A DNA stretch of 5,057 nucleotides, taken from contig JAIFMA010000084.1 of NCBI GenBank assembly GCA_020048795.1, forward strand, positions 1 through 5,057. The letters are read 5' to 3'. Each line of letters opens with the position of its first letter. Positions within the stretch are counted from its first letter, which is position 1. The notes below the pieces were generated by a model. It saw only the letters and a program-made list of their open reading frames with translations. It made no database searches and had not been told where the DNA came from. The stretch is from Rhodoferax sp. (GTDB lineage: Bacteria; Pseudomonadota; Gammaproteobacteria; Burkholderiales; Burkholderiaceae_C). The position numbers and the translations under genes were made by a program. Positions 1-4,893 of the stretch are shown here, in pieces.

Positions 1-2
1 GT

Positions 3-56
3 TGGCCGACACGCCAGCTACCCATCGTGACAGCCGGTTTCAATTTCACAGCCTGA
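3..56 (+). CDS. possible C-terminal tail of an upstream gene (partial)
   Basis: One + strand frame is open from the window edge and ends ...LPIVTAGFNFTA followed by TGA at 54-56. The stop sits 9 bases before the phosphatase ATG and inside its ribosome binding site, as expected for a tightly packed operon. Another frame gives an even shorter tail that stops at 28-30, so the frame choice is not secure. PP2C genes of this kind often follow vWA, FHA or kinase genes, but 17 residues are too few to assign a family. Confidence 0.25.
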   Translation, partial: WPTRQLPIVTAGFNFTA

Positions 57-61
57 AAGGA
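56..61 (+). promoter_or_regulatory. ribosome binding site of the PP2C phosphatase gene
   Basis: AAAGGA lies 4 bases before the ATG at 66. It fixes that start, after which the first family motif follows at the usual distance. No promoter is visible in the 65 bases available, which fits transcription from an upstream gene. Confidence 0.6.
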
Positions 62-65
62 ACGT

Positions 66-851
66 ATGCCCTACACCATCGCCTTCACCCAGCACTGCGG
101 AAAAGACAGGCGATTCCCTCAGCAGCAAGACAGCTTGTGGAATGGCGAAGCCGTGTTCCAAAAGCGAAACCTGCTGCCGCAGCAGTATGTGGCGCACGGC
201 GAAAGCATTTCTGTGGCCGTGGCGGACGGCGTGGGGTCCAGCCCGCGCGCCGAGATGGCCAGCCTGTGTGTGCTGCAAGCCTTGGCAAGTGAAGCCCCTG
301 ACAACCTATTTGACCGTCGCATGGTGGGGCGATTGCATGAACAGTTGTGCAAGCGCCTGGCACGGGGCGAAACATACGGGTCGTCCACCACCCTGGCGGC
401 GGTGCGCGGTTACCCCAATCACTGCGAAGTGCTCAACGCGGGCGATAGTCGGGTCTATCGCATCAGTGCGGCCGGGGTGTGGCAACAGTTGTCGCATGAC
501 CATTCGCTCATCAACTCCCTGATCGAGCAGGGTGAAGCCGAGGCGGGCGTGGAGTACGCAAGCTTCTATTACGCGCTTGACTCATGCCTGGTGGCTGATA
601 GCGAAGAGAGCGAATTTGCCATTCACCGCCGCATTGAGCGCATGGCGGCAGGCGACACCTTGTTGCTTTGCACCGACGGCGTACACGACACCTTGAGCGA
701 CGCGCAACTGCAATCCCTGTTCAACCCAAACCTTTCGCCCAAAGAACAAGCACAGCTGTGGCGCGATGCAGTGCTTGAGGCAGGCGCCCCCGACAATCTT
801 TCGCTCATTGTGGTGCGCTATGACACTCGCGATGGCGAGCAAGGTGCCTGA
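66..851 (+). CDS. PP2C-family serine/threonine protein phosphatase
   Basis: This is a 261-residue cytosolic metal-dependent phosphatase that would remove phosphate from Ser/Thr residues, usually opposing a Hanks-type kinase. The whole PP2C motif series is present in order: QQDS near residue 20 (Asp22), AVADGVG at 51-57 (Asp54-Gly55), GSSTTL at 105-110, AGDSRVYR at 125-132, DHSL at 145-148, LLLCTDGVHDTLSD at 199-212 (Asp204-Gly205) and APDNLSLIVV at 241-250 (Asp243-Asn244). The acidic residues expected to hold the two Mn/Mg ions (Asp22, Asp54, Asp204, Asp243) are all there, so the enzyme should be active. The length is normal for a single-domain bacterial PP2C; there is no membrane segment or signal peptide. 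It is preceded closely by the possible end of another gene. Its kinase partner and target are not in the window, so the pathway (for example type VI secretion or a TerY-type triad) cannot be decided. It is followed by two remnants resembling PP2C C-termini. Confidence 0.93.
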   Translation: MPYTIAFTQHCGKDRRFPQQQDSLWNGEAVFQKRNLLPQQYVAHGESISVAVADGVGSSPRAEMASLCVLQALASEAPDNLFDRRMVGRLHEQLCKRLARGETYGSSTTLAAVRGYPNHCEVLNAGDSRVYRISAAGVWQQLSHDHSLINSLIEQGEAEAGVEYASFYYALDSCLVADSEESEFAIHRRIERMAAGDTLLLCTDGVHDTLSDAQLQSLFNPNLSPKEQAQLWRDAVLEAGAPDNLSLIVVRYDTRDGEQGA

Positions 852-901
852 CGACGCCGCACGCAACGACATGGTCAATGAATGAGACATCACGCCATGC
901 T

Positions 902-949
902 GGTGGCGCTGACGATTTTTCCGTCGTCCTGCTGGCACATCGGGCATGA
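902..949 (+). pseudogene. remnant resembling a PP2C C-terminus, copy 1
   Basis: The frame reads GGADDFSVVLLAHRA and then TGA at 947-949. A Gly-rich turn, an acidic pair and a hydrophobic beta strand of this type form the last metal-binding motif of PP2C phosphatases (compare APDNLSLIVV in the intact gene upstream). There is no matching N-terminal part in the same frame between 852 and 902, so this is an isolated tail. The family assignment rests on about 12 residues, but the repetition of the same signature at 1166-1213 strengthens it. Confidence 0.5.
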
Positions 950-963
950 AAAATTTATGCCCG
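941..963. repeat. perfect 7-bp inverted repeat (hairpin)
   Basis: CGGGCAT at 941-947 and ATGCCCG at 957-963 form a perfect 7-bp stem with a 9-base A/T loop. It overlaps the stop codon of the first phosphatase remnant. No T-run follows on either strand, so a canonical intrinsic terminator is not supported, although the hairpin could have ended transcription of the former gene. Confidence 0.5.
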
Positions 964-1045
964 TTGAGCCTCTAGCCCTTTATCCATAAGCGCGACCAGC
1001 TATGAATTCAGGATCAGATATCTGCCGATAGTTTCTCTTTTTCTG

Positions 1046-1213
1046 CGCCAGGATGAGTCGCGCGCCATCGGTGTCCGTCAGAGTGGTCTTGCCGCAATCA
1101 TTCGAGAGCACGTGAATCAGCAAGGTGCCACCAGCTTGACTGGACGGTAAATAGCCCAACTCGGCACGGGTGGCCAGGATGATTTTTCGGTGGTGGTGCT
1201 GGCGCAAACCTAA
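1046..1213 (+). pseudogene. remnant resembling a PP2C C-terminus, copy 2, with an in-frame stop
   Basis: This frame is open on the left from 968 without any ATG. It reads through a helix-like stretch (LAAIIREHVNQQGATSLTGR), meets TAA at 1148-1150, and continues in the same frame as IAQLGTGGQDDFSVVVLAQT to TAA at 1211-1213. The ending GGQDDFSVVVLA matches copy 1 (GGADDFSVVLLA) at both protein and DNA level, and both look like the final motif of a PP2C or related phosphatase. A helix before this strand is also the normal order in that fold. The internal stop and missing front part indicate a dead gene. The identity of the part left of 1100 is not recognised. Confidence 0.5.
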
Positions 1214-1297
1214 TCGCGGGTTTTTTCCCGCCAAATCATCGCCATGCGACACCTTTCATCGCAGGGTTGTTGCATAGTCTGCACTTGATTTATCCGC

Positions 1298-1302
1298 AGG
1301 AG
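1298..1302 (+). promoter_or_regulatory. ribosome binding site of the FtsK-gamma gene
   Basis: AGGAG lies 8 bases before the ATG at 1311. An in-frame TAG at 1275-1277 closes the frame upstream, so this ATG is the first possible methionine and the ribosome binding site supports it. It follows that the unusual N-terminus is probably translated. Confidence 0.6.
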
Positions 1303-1310
1303 AACACGCA

Positions 1311-1658
1311 ATGGATCGCCGACTTTGCCTTCAGGCACTCAACACAGTTACTGCCACTGCCTGTCTTCCATGTGCAGCCTTTGCTGAGATTGCACAACTA
1401 CCGCCAGAATTTCTATCAATCTCTGGCGACAACGTACCTGTGCAATGCGGGCAAACTGTCGCACCAGACCCTTTGTACGCGCAAGCGGTGGCGATCGTGC
1501 TGGGCAGCCAAAAGGCCAGTGTGTCCCTGGTGCAGCGTCACCTCAGGCTGGGGTACAAGCGCGCCGCCGGGTTGCTGGCGTCGATGGCGCAAGCAGGGCT
1601 GATCAGCACCCACTATGTCCACGGTTACCGCCAGATACTCACGCCAACTTCAGCATGA
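1311..1658 (+). CDS. small protein carrying a free-standing FtsK gamma (winged-helix) domain
   Basis: The protein is 115 residues long. Residues about 51-115 match the FtsK gamma domain: DPLYAQAVAIVLGSQKASVSLVQRHLRLGYKR at 53-84 corresponds to the classical DPL(F/Y)-x-x-AV ... (S/A)SIS-VQR-x-(L/F)RIGYNRAA pattern, and the tail GYRQIL-TP resembles the family ending GNREVLAP. In full-length FtsK/SpoIIIE this domain reads the KOPS sequences that orient DNA translocation. Here the motor and membrane parts are absent, so the protein can at most bind DNA. One change is visible in the recognition helix: GYKRAAG instead of the usual GYNRAAR. Residues 1-25 (MDRR, then a Thr/Ala/Cys-rich stretch ending AFA) look like a twin-arginine or Sec signal peptide, which is hard to reconcile with DNA binding and may mark a chimera. 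The stop overlaps the convergent DnaQ-like gene by 9 bases. The gamma domain is well supported; the role is unknown. Confidence 0.78.
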   Translation: MDRRLCLQALNTVTATACLPCAAFAEIAQLPPEFLSISGDNVPVQCGQTVAPDPLYAQAVAIVLGSQKASVSLVQRHLRLGYKRAAGLLASMAQAGLISTHYVHGYRQILTPTSA

Positions 1659-2192
1659 TTTGGTGGGTGAAGTTTTCACCAAGGCATTCCACAGCCGCGC
1701 CAGTTGCTGTGCATCCGTCAGCGCCGTGTGCCATTGGTCACCGGCAACCTCCAGATGAATATGCTGACGTTCGCAAAGTGCCTGCAAGCTACAGGACTGG
1801 CCGGCAAACTGCTGCCGAAAGATGGGCAGTGTGTCTATTACCCGGGCGCACATAAAGTTGAACAGTGTTGGTATGCCTGCCCGGCGCAGTTCGTGGTGCA
1901 AAAAGTCAAGATCAAACGGCGCATTGTGAATAATCACTTCGGCATGAATGACAAACTCGATCAGGTCGGGGATCAACTCAATAAACAGGGGTTGTTGGTC
2001 CAGAAACGCATTGGTCAACCCGTGAATGGCGACGGCCTCGTCGGGCACCTTGCGTTGCGGGTTGACGTAGTGGTGAAAAACCCGGCCACTTGGCGCGCCG
2101 TCAACCCATTCGACGCAGGCGATTTCGACTATGCGATGGCCTTGCGACGGTGACAGGCCGGTGGTCTCGGTATCCAGAAATATTTGCCGCAT
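1650..2192 (-). CDS. DnaQ-like 3'-5' exonuclease (DEDDh family)
   Basis: The 180-residue protein has the complete epsilon-type exonuclease domain. Motif ExoI is LDTETTGL at 6-13 (Asp7, Glu9), ExoII is HNAPFD at 89-94 (Asp94), and the DEDDh ExoIII is HTALTDA at 155-161 (His155, Asp160). The stretches RIVEIACVEW and HHYVNPQRKVPDEAVAIHGLT are typical of the DNA polymerase III proofreading subunit, which removes mispaired 3' nucleotides using two metal ions. E. coli epsilon has about 240 residues; this protein ends soon after ExoIII and lacks the C-terminal segment that binds the polymerase alpha subunit. No clamp-binding motif of the Q-x-SLPL type is evident. It may therefore be a paralogue acting in repair or RNA/DNA trimming, or a lineage with a short subunit. 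The start at 2192 is preferred over the upstream in-frame ATG at 2234 because GAGGA lies 5 bases before it and similarity begins at once. Confidence 0.9.
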   Translation of the reverse strand: MRQIFLDTETTGLSPSQGHRIVEIACVEWVDGAPSGRVFHHYVNPQRKVPDEAVAIHGLTNAFLDQQPLFIELIPDLIEFVIHAEVIIHNAPFDLDFLHHELRRAGIPTLFNFMCARVIDTLPIFRQQFAGQSCSLQALCERQHIHLEVAGDQWHTALTDAQQLARLWNALVKTSPTKSC

Positions 2193-2447
2193 GAAAGTCC
2201 TCGTGTTGTTGCAGGGTAAACACGATTTCAGCATTGGGGTGCGGCAATTTGCGTCGCTGCAACGGTCAGATACCGAGACGGAAATCGATCAAAGTCTCTT
2301 TCGCAGCCTCTTTCCTGGCAACACAACAATCAACATCAGCGATCCCGGGGCGGGCACATTGGGGTAAAGTTCGGGTAATGACCCGCCTGCCGAACGCCAG
2401 GATTTGTTTCAATCCCCTTATCGCTACAGCCTGTCAGCGGTGGTTCA
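2193..2447. other. 255-base intergenic region, no gene recognised
   Basis: This stretch holds the leader of the - strand DnaQ-like gene. Two alternative small hairpins overlap at 2369-2395: CGGGT/ACCCG with a 4-base loop, and GTTCGG/CCGAAC. A - strand frame is open for 57 codons, ending with TGA at about 2267-2269 (protein ending ETLIDFRLGI), but it has no start codon or clear ribosome binding site. No convincing -35/-10 pair was found on either strand and no tRNA-like fold is apparent. Confidence 0.5.
2198..2202 (-). promoter_or_regulatory. ribosome binding site deciding the DnaQ-like start
   Basis: On the - strand GAGGA precedes the ATG at 2192 by 5 bases. The in-frame ATG 14 codons earlier would add residues without family resemblance, so this site decides the start. 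Confidence 0.6.
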
Positions 2448-2547
2448 GTCCAACAAGGTTTATCTTGAACAAGGTTTATCTTGCGCGTTTGGCGTTGTTC
2501 GTCTTCATCAGCATCGCAGGGCGCAAGATAAACGCTATTCGTTAGCC
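2448..2547 (+). repeat. attC-like (integron recombination) structure upstream of the nuclease gene
   Basis: A perfect 13-bp inverted repeat, GTTTATCTTGCGC (2474-2486) and GCGCAAGATAAAC (2521-2533), encloses a 34-base centre. It is flanked by GTCCAAC at 2448-2454, a perfect match to the attC R'' core RYYYAAC, and by GTTAGCC at 2541-2547, one base off the R' core GTTRRRY. Core boxes outside a long imperfect palindrome of about 60-140 bases are what defines attC sites. The spacing is unequal on the two sides (about 7 bases on the right; longer on the left because of a 16-bp duplication), so this may be a divergent or damaged attC, or another kind of palindrome against which a cassette inserted. 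Confidence 0.5.
2452..2483 (+). repeat. perfect 16-bp tandem duplication
   Basis: AACAAGGTTTATCTTG occurs twice with no gap (2452-2467 and 2468-2483). The second copy supplies most of the left arm of the 13-bp palindrome, so the right arm at 2521-2533 could pair with either copy. A replication slip inside a hairpin-forming site is a simple explanation. Confidence 0.85.
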
Positions 2548-3625
2548 CCCTTCGGTACTATTCACATGCTGCTAAACATCAATACCAAAACCCGCTACGC
2601 TGAAAAGCGTCGGACAGAACGGTTGCAGTCCTTCGGTCTGGATGAGCGAGCGTTGCAAGACATTCTCTTCAGATCATTAGACAGGTTGTTTCCCGATGAT
2701 GAACTGATTCTTCTGATGCAGTCCCGTAGTTGGCAAGAAGAACCGGATTTAATGGCGATAGACAAGGACGGAAACCTCTTTATCTTCGAATTGAAAGCGT
2801 GGGAATCACACAGCTCCAATTTGCTTCAAGTGCTTCGTTATGGTCAAATTTTTGGTGCAATGAGATACCCAGAATTGGACGCTTTGTTCAAAAAGGCAAC
2901 CGACCCATCCCAATCACTCAAAGTTACGCACAAAGCAAAATTTGGTATTGAGTTATCGGATGAGGACTTCAACCGGAAGCAGATTTTTGTAGTGATGACC
3001 AATGGTTTAGATTACCGGACCCGAGAAGCTTCACGGTATTGGAGGTCCAGCGGTTTGGATGTGCGTCCTTGGGTCTACCGGATATACGCTGGCGGCACCG
3101 ATGAGATGTTGCTTGAAATGTCACCATTCAGGGTTCTCGACAATCCCTACGAAGACATTGCTGAAGGCTATTACATCCTCAACACCAACGTCAGCAACAC
3201 TCAGCAAGACCACGACGATATGCTGTCGCATGGTAAGGCCGCAGCTTACTTCGACCCGTGGAAGTTCAAAATCGAGAGACTTGCGAGGGGCGATGTGGTT
3301 TTTCTTTATCAATCCGGCGTTGGCATTGTTGCATTCGGTGAGGCAGATGGAAAACTTGTAAAGGCACCTTATCAAGGTAATTCGGCTCATCCTGATGAAG
3401 AATACTCGATGAATCTTCAACGCTTCCAACGGGTCGTACCATCTTTGACAGCAGCAGAAATAAAGAAAATCACGGGTATCAATCACGTTTTCATGAGTAC
3501 CATGTTTGGTCTTGATGCGGACAGCGGGAAGGCAATCAGGAAATTTATTCATGACAATCGTTAGGCTAACCCGGCGCAACACGGACGCTGCGCGATAAAG
3601 CAGTGCAGAGCCGGTTAGCTCTACG
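2542..3625 (+). mobile_element. putative single-gene integron cassette carrying a nuclease gene
   Basis: Integron cassettes run from the TT of one GTTRRRY core to the G of the next and hold one gene followed by its own attC. That arrangement is seen here: a GTTAGCC core at 2541-2547, a start codon 24 bases later, a gene filling almost the whole unit, and an attC-like palindrome that begins on the stop codon and ends with GTTAAAA at 3625-3631. The unit is visibly richer in A/T than the flanking exonuclease and sirtuin genes. There is no integrase gene or attI in the window, so this would be a lone inserted cassette, or part of a cassette cluster lacking an integrase. The exact ends depend on which core box is used (GTTAGCT at 3614-3620 is the alternative right core). 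Confidence 0.55.
2566..3564 (+). CDS. PD-(D/E)XK nuclease (NucS/RecB-like) with probable C-terminal EVE/PUA-like domain
   Basis: The 332-residue protein has a helical N-terminus (1-50), then a PD-(D/E)XK nuclease core: EEPDLMAID at 58-66 gives Pro60-Asp61, IFELKAWES at 73-81 gives Glu75-x-Lys77, and QVLRYG at 88-93 fits the Q-x-x-x-Y motif of RecB/NucS-type nucleases. A strand FVVMTNGL follows at 141-148. Residues about 202-332 (YYILNTNVSN, then ARGDVVFLYQSGVGIVAFGEA at 240-260) resemble the EVE/PUA-like fold that binds modified bases. Nuclease plus modified-base reader is the layout of type IV restriction enzymes, so cutting of modified phage DNA is a reasonable inference, not a demonstrated role. 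The start at 2566 is chosen because the longer in-frame version (from 2404) would translate through the attC-like palindrome, and similarity starts after 2566. No clear Shine-Dalgarno sequence is present, which is common for cassette genes. Base composition differs from both neighbours, suggesting acquisition. Confidence 0.8.
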   Translation: MLLNINTKTRYAEKRRTERLQSFGLDERALQDILFRSLDRLFPDDELILLMQSRSWQEEPDLMAIDKDGNLFIFELKAWESHSSNLLQVLRYGQIFGAMRYPELDALFKKATDPSQSLKVTHKAKFGIELSDEDFNRKQIFVVMTNGLDYRTREASRYWRSSGLDVRPWVYRIYAGGTDEMLLEMSPFRVLDNPYEDIAEGYYILNTNVSNTQQDHDDMLSHGKAAAYFDPWKFKIERLARGDVVFLYQSGVGIVAFGEADGKLVKAPYQGNSAHPDEEYSMNLQRFQRVVPSLTAAEIKKITGINHVFMSTMFGLDADSGKAIRKFIHDNR

Positions 3626-3631
3626 TTAAAA
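3564..3631 (+). repeat. attC-like site at the end of the nuclease gene
   Basis: The site starts within the gene's TAG stop. GGCTAAC (3564-3570; one base off RYYYAAC) and GTTAAAA (3625-3631; one base off GTTRRRY) form the outer cores. Inside, GCTAACCCGGC (3565-3575) pairs with GCCGGTTAGC (3610-3619) with one bulged base, as expected for the extrahelical bases of attC. CGCTGC (3586-3591) and GCAGTG (3600-3605) form an inner 6-bp stem with one G-T pair and an 8-base loop. The order core, short spacer, CAAC-type box, stem, GGTTAGCTC box, short spacer, GTT core is that of classical cassette attC sites of about 60-70 bases. An intrinsic terminator is less likely because no T-run follows the stem. 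Confidence 0.65.
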
Positions 3632-3723
3632 CTGCATTTTGAGCAACCGGCATGAGGTGCCGCTATCAAATTTATATCGTCCAAGTCATTTTCGTCAGCC
3701 GAACAAGCCGTGACCTGGGCGCG

Positions 3724-4569
3724 TCAGGCCGAATGGTCAAAACCAGCGCTTTCCATCAAACGTGGCAAAACCGTCCCGGCAGCCCCCTGAAGCGACCAGG
3801 TGCAAACGTCGTCCAGCGGCGTTTTCGACGGATTGATTTGCACCACCTGCGCGCCCGCCTGTTTTGCCAGCACCGGAATATGCGCCGCCGGATAGACCAG
3901 CCCCGAGGTGCCGATGGTGAAAAACAGGTCACATGCTTGCGCCTGCTGTTGCGCCAGATGCAGCTGTCTTGCCGGCAGGTCTTCGCCAAACCAGACCACC
4001 CCCGGGCGAACCGGACCACCGCAATGGTCGCAGACCGGCGGGCTCAGGCGGCGACCACCTTCGGGTTCCTCGGGTATTGCGGCGGGCAAATGATGCGCTT
4101 GACCACAGCTCGCGCAGCGTGGCTGGTGCAAACTGCCATGCAGGTGCAACACATCGGTGCTGCCGGCCCGCTCGTGCAGGTCATCGACGTTTTGGGTGAT
4201 CACGGTGAGCTTGGCTACATGGCGCGCCAGGGCGGCAATAGCCAGATGCGCCGGGTTGGGTTGCGCCATCAGCACCTTCATGCGCCGCCATTCGTACCAG
4301 CCCCAAACCAGGTCTTTGTCCTTGCGAAAAGCGTTGGGCGTGGCCAGGTCTTCCGCGTCAAACCGTTCCCACAAGCCAGTCAAAGCATCACGAAAAGTGG
4401 GGATGCCGCTTTCTGCCGACACCCCGGCACCGGTAAAAACAACGACATGTTTGGCTTGCCTGAGTGCAATAAGCAAATCTTGCGCAATGGCGGTTGCGGC
4501 CGATAGCGGTGCCAGCGTCCGAGCGTCAGAGAGCCGGGTGATCTCGGTGTCTAAAGAGGGTTGTCGCAT
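3724..4569 (-). CDS. SIR2-family NAD-dependent protein deacylase (class III sirtuin, CobB/SIRT5-like)
   Basis: This 281-residue sirtuin removes acyl groups from lysines, using NAD and giving nicotinamide and O-acyl-ADP-ribose. The visible motifs are GAGVSAESGIPTFRD at 47-61 (NAD binding), TQNVDDLHERAG at 125-136, the catalytic His144 in HGS, zinc ligands Cys152/Cys155 and Cys180/Cys183, GVVWFGEDLP at 190-199, GTSGLVYPAA at 220-229 and QINPSKTPLD at 244-253. Tyr92 and Arg95 in WYEWRR match the Y-x-x-R pair of class III enzymes that bind succinyl and malonyl groups, so desuccinylase activity is expected beside deacetylation. About 40 extra residues precede the Rossmann core. AAGGAG lies 6 bases before the start. 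The ATG shares its A with the TGA of the preceding small gene (TGATG), which implies translational coupling. Every key residue is present. Confidence 0.95.
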   Translation of the reverse strand: MRQPSLDTEITRLSDARTLAPLSAATAIAQDLLIALRQAKHVVVFTGAGVSAESGIPTFRDALTGLWERFDAEDLATPNAFRKDKDLVWGWYEWRRMKVLMAQPNPAHLAIAALARHVAKLTVITQNVDDLHERAGSTDVLHLHGSLHQPRCASCGQAHHLPAAIPEEPEGGRRLSPPVCDHCGGPVRPGVVWFGEDLPARQLHLAQQQAQACDLFFTIGTSGLVYPAAHIPVLAKQAGAQVVQINPSKTPLDDVCTWSLQGAAGTVLPRLMESAGFDHSA

Positions 4570-4835
4570 CAGTGGCTCCTTTTTGTGTTGTTGCGGTGTT
4601 GCAGGTGGCGCCTGCGCAAGGTGGCGCGCAGACCGCTTTGCTCTTGTTCAGATCGCGCAAGTTGTCTGATCCAATCGTCAAATTCCCTGAAGAATCGCTG
4701 CATGGCCAACAATTCCCCGGTCGAGGTGTATTCGCTCAGGCCACGCGATGTCAGCAGCCGCATCGTGCCAAGCATGCCACGCGAGAGTTTGAGCAGCTTT
4801 GGCAGATCGGACAGTGGGTGTTCAGAAGTGTTCAT
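4569..4835 (-). CDS. small basic helical protein of unknown function, coupled to the sirtuin gene
   Basis: The 88-residue protein has no recognised family. The middle part (about residues 7-65, with LLKLSRGMLGTMRLLTSRGL and ELLAMQRFFREFDDWIRQLA) looks amphipathic and alpha-helical. The end from about residue 70 is rich in Arg, His, Asn and Lys, as in nucleic-acid-binding tails. There is no signal peptide or membrane segment. Its stop overlaps the sirtuin start by one base, so the two are almost certainly co-translated. The frame stays open upstream to an ATG at 4955, but that extension overlaps the end of the preceding gene and looks less protein-like, so the ATG at 4835 is preferred. No good ribosome binding site is seen before 4835, which leaves the start uncertain. 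Confidence 0.55.
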   Translation of the reverse strand: MNTSEHPLSDLPKLLKLSRGMLGTMRLLTSRGLSEYTSTGELLAMQRFFREFDDWIRQLARSEQEQSGLRATLRRRHLQHRNNTKRSH

Positions 4836-4893
4836 ATGAAGTGCAGCGTGTTGTGAAACCTGATTGTTGCGATTTATGCGACGTTTTGTGTCG

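Larger units (their letters stand above)
852..1310. other. 459-base gap without an intact gene, with phosphatase-like debris
   Basis: No convincing intact gene lies here on either strand. Two short + strand reading frames end in PP2C-like tails (902-949 and 1046-1213), and a perfect 7-bp hairpin sits at 941-963. The 90-codon open frame on the - strand (980-1252) runs antisense to the second remnant and shows no family motif, so it is best read as a shadow. No clear terminator with a T-run follows the phosphatase gene. Confidence 0.55.

Noticed and set aside
980..1252. 90-codon open frame on the - strand in the phosphatase gap
   Set aside because: It is antisense to the second phosphatase-like remnant, has no recognisable motif, and its composition fits a shadow frame.
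2405..2420. GTTTCAATCC, resembling the start of some CRISPR repeats
   Set aside because: It occurs once; there is no second copy at spacer distance and no cas gene. It forms only a 5-bp GGATT/AATCC hairpin.
2267..2439. 57-codon open - strand frame ending ETLIDFRLGI, upstream of the DnaQ-like gene
   Set aside because: It has no start codon, no ribosome binding site and no recognised family. It may be a gene remnant, but this cannot be supported.
2504..2532. Possible promoter (TTCATC, 17 bases, GATAAA) before the nuclease gene
   Set aside because: The -35 match is poor, the -10 match is partial, and the second element lies inside a palindrome arm. Chance is as good an explanation.
2404..2565. 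Longer N-terminus (54 extra residues) for the nuclease
   Set aside because: It would translate through the tandem repeat and palindrome, outside the cassette boundary. The added residues have no protein-like pattern.
3648..3662. CGGCA/TGCCG hairpin as a terminator for the sirtuin gene
   Set aside because: Only 5 bp of stem and no T-run on the - strand side. It lies 60 bases beyond the stop and is too weak to call.
3652..4506. 284-codon + strand open frame across the sirtuin gene
   Set aside because: It is antisense to a sirtuin with a complete motif set. Long shadows are expected opposite G+C-rich genes, and its protein shows no family features.
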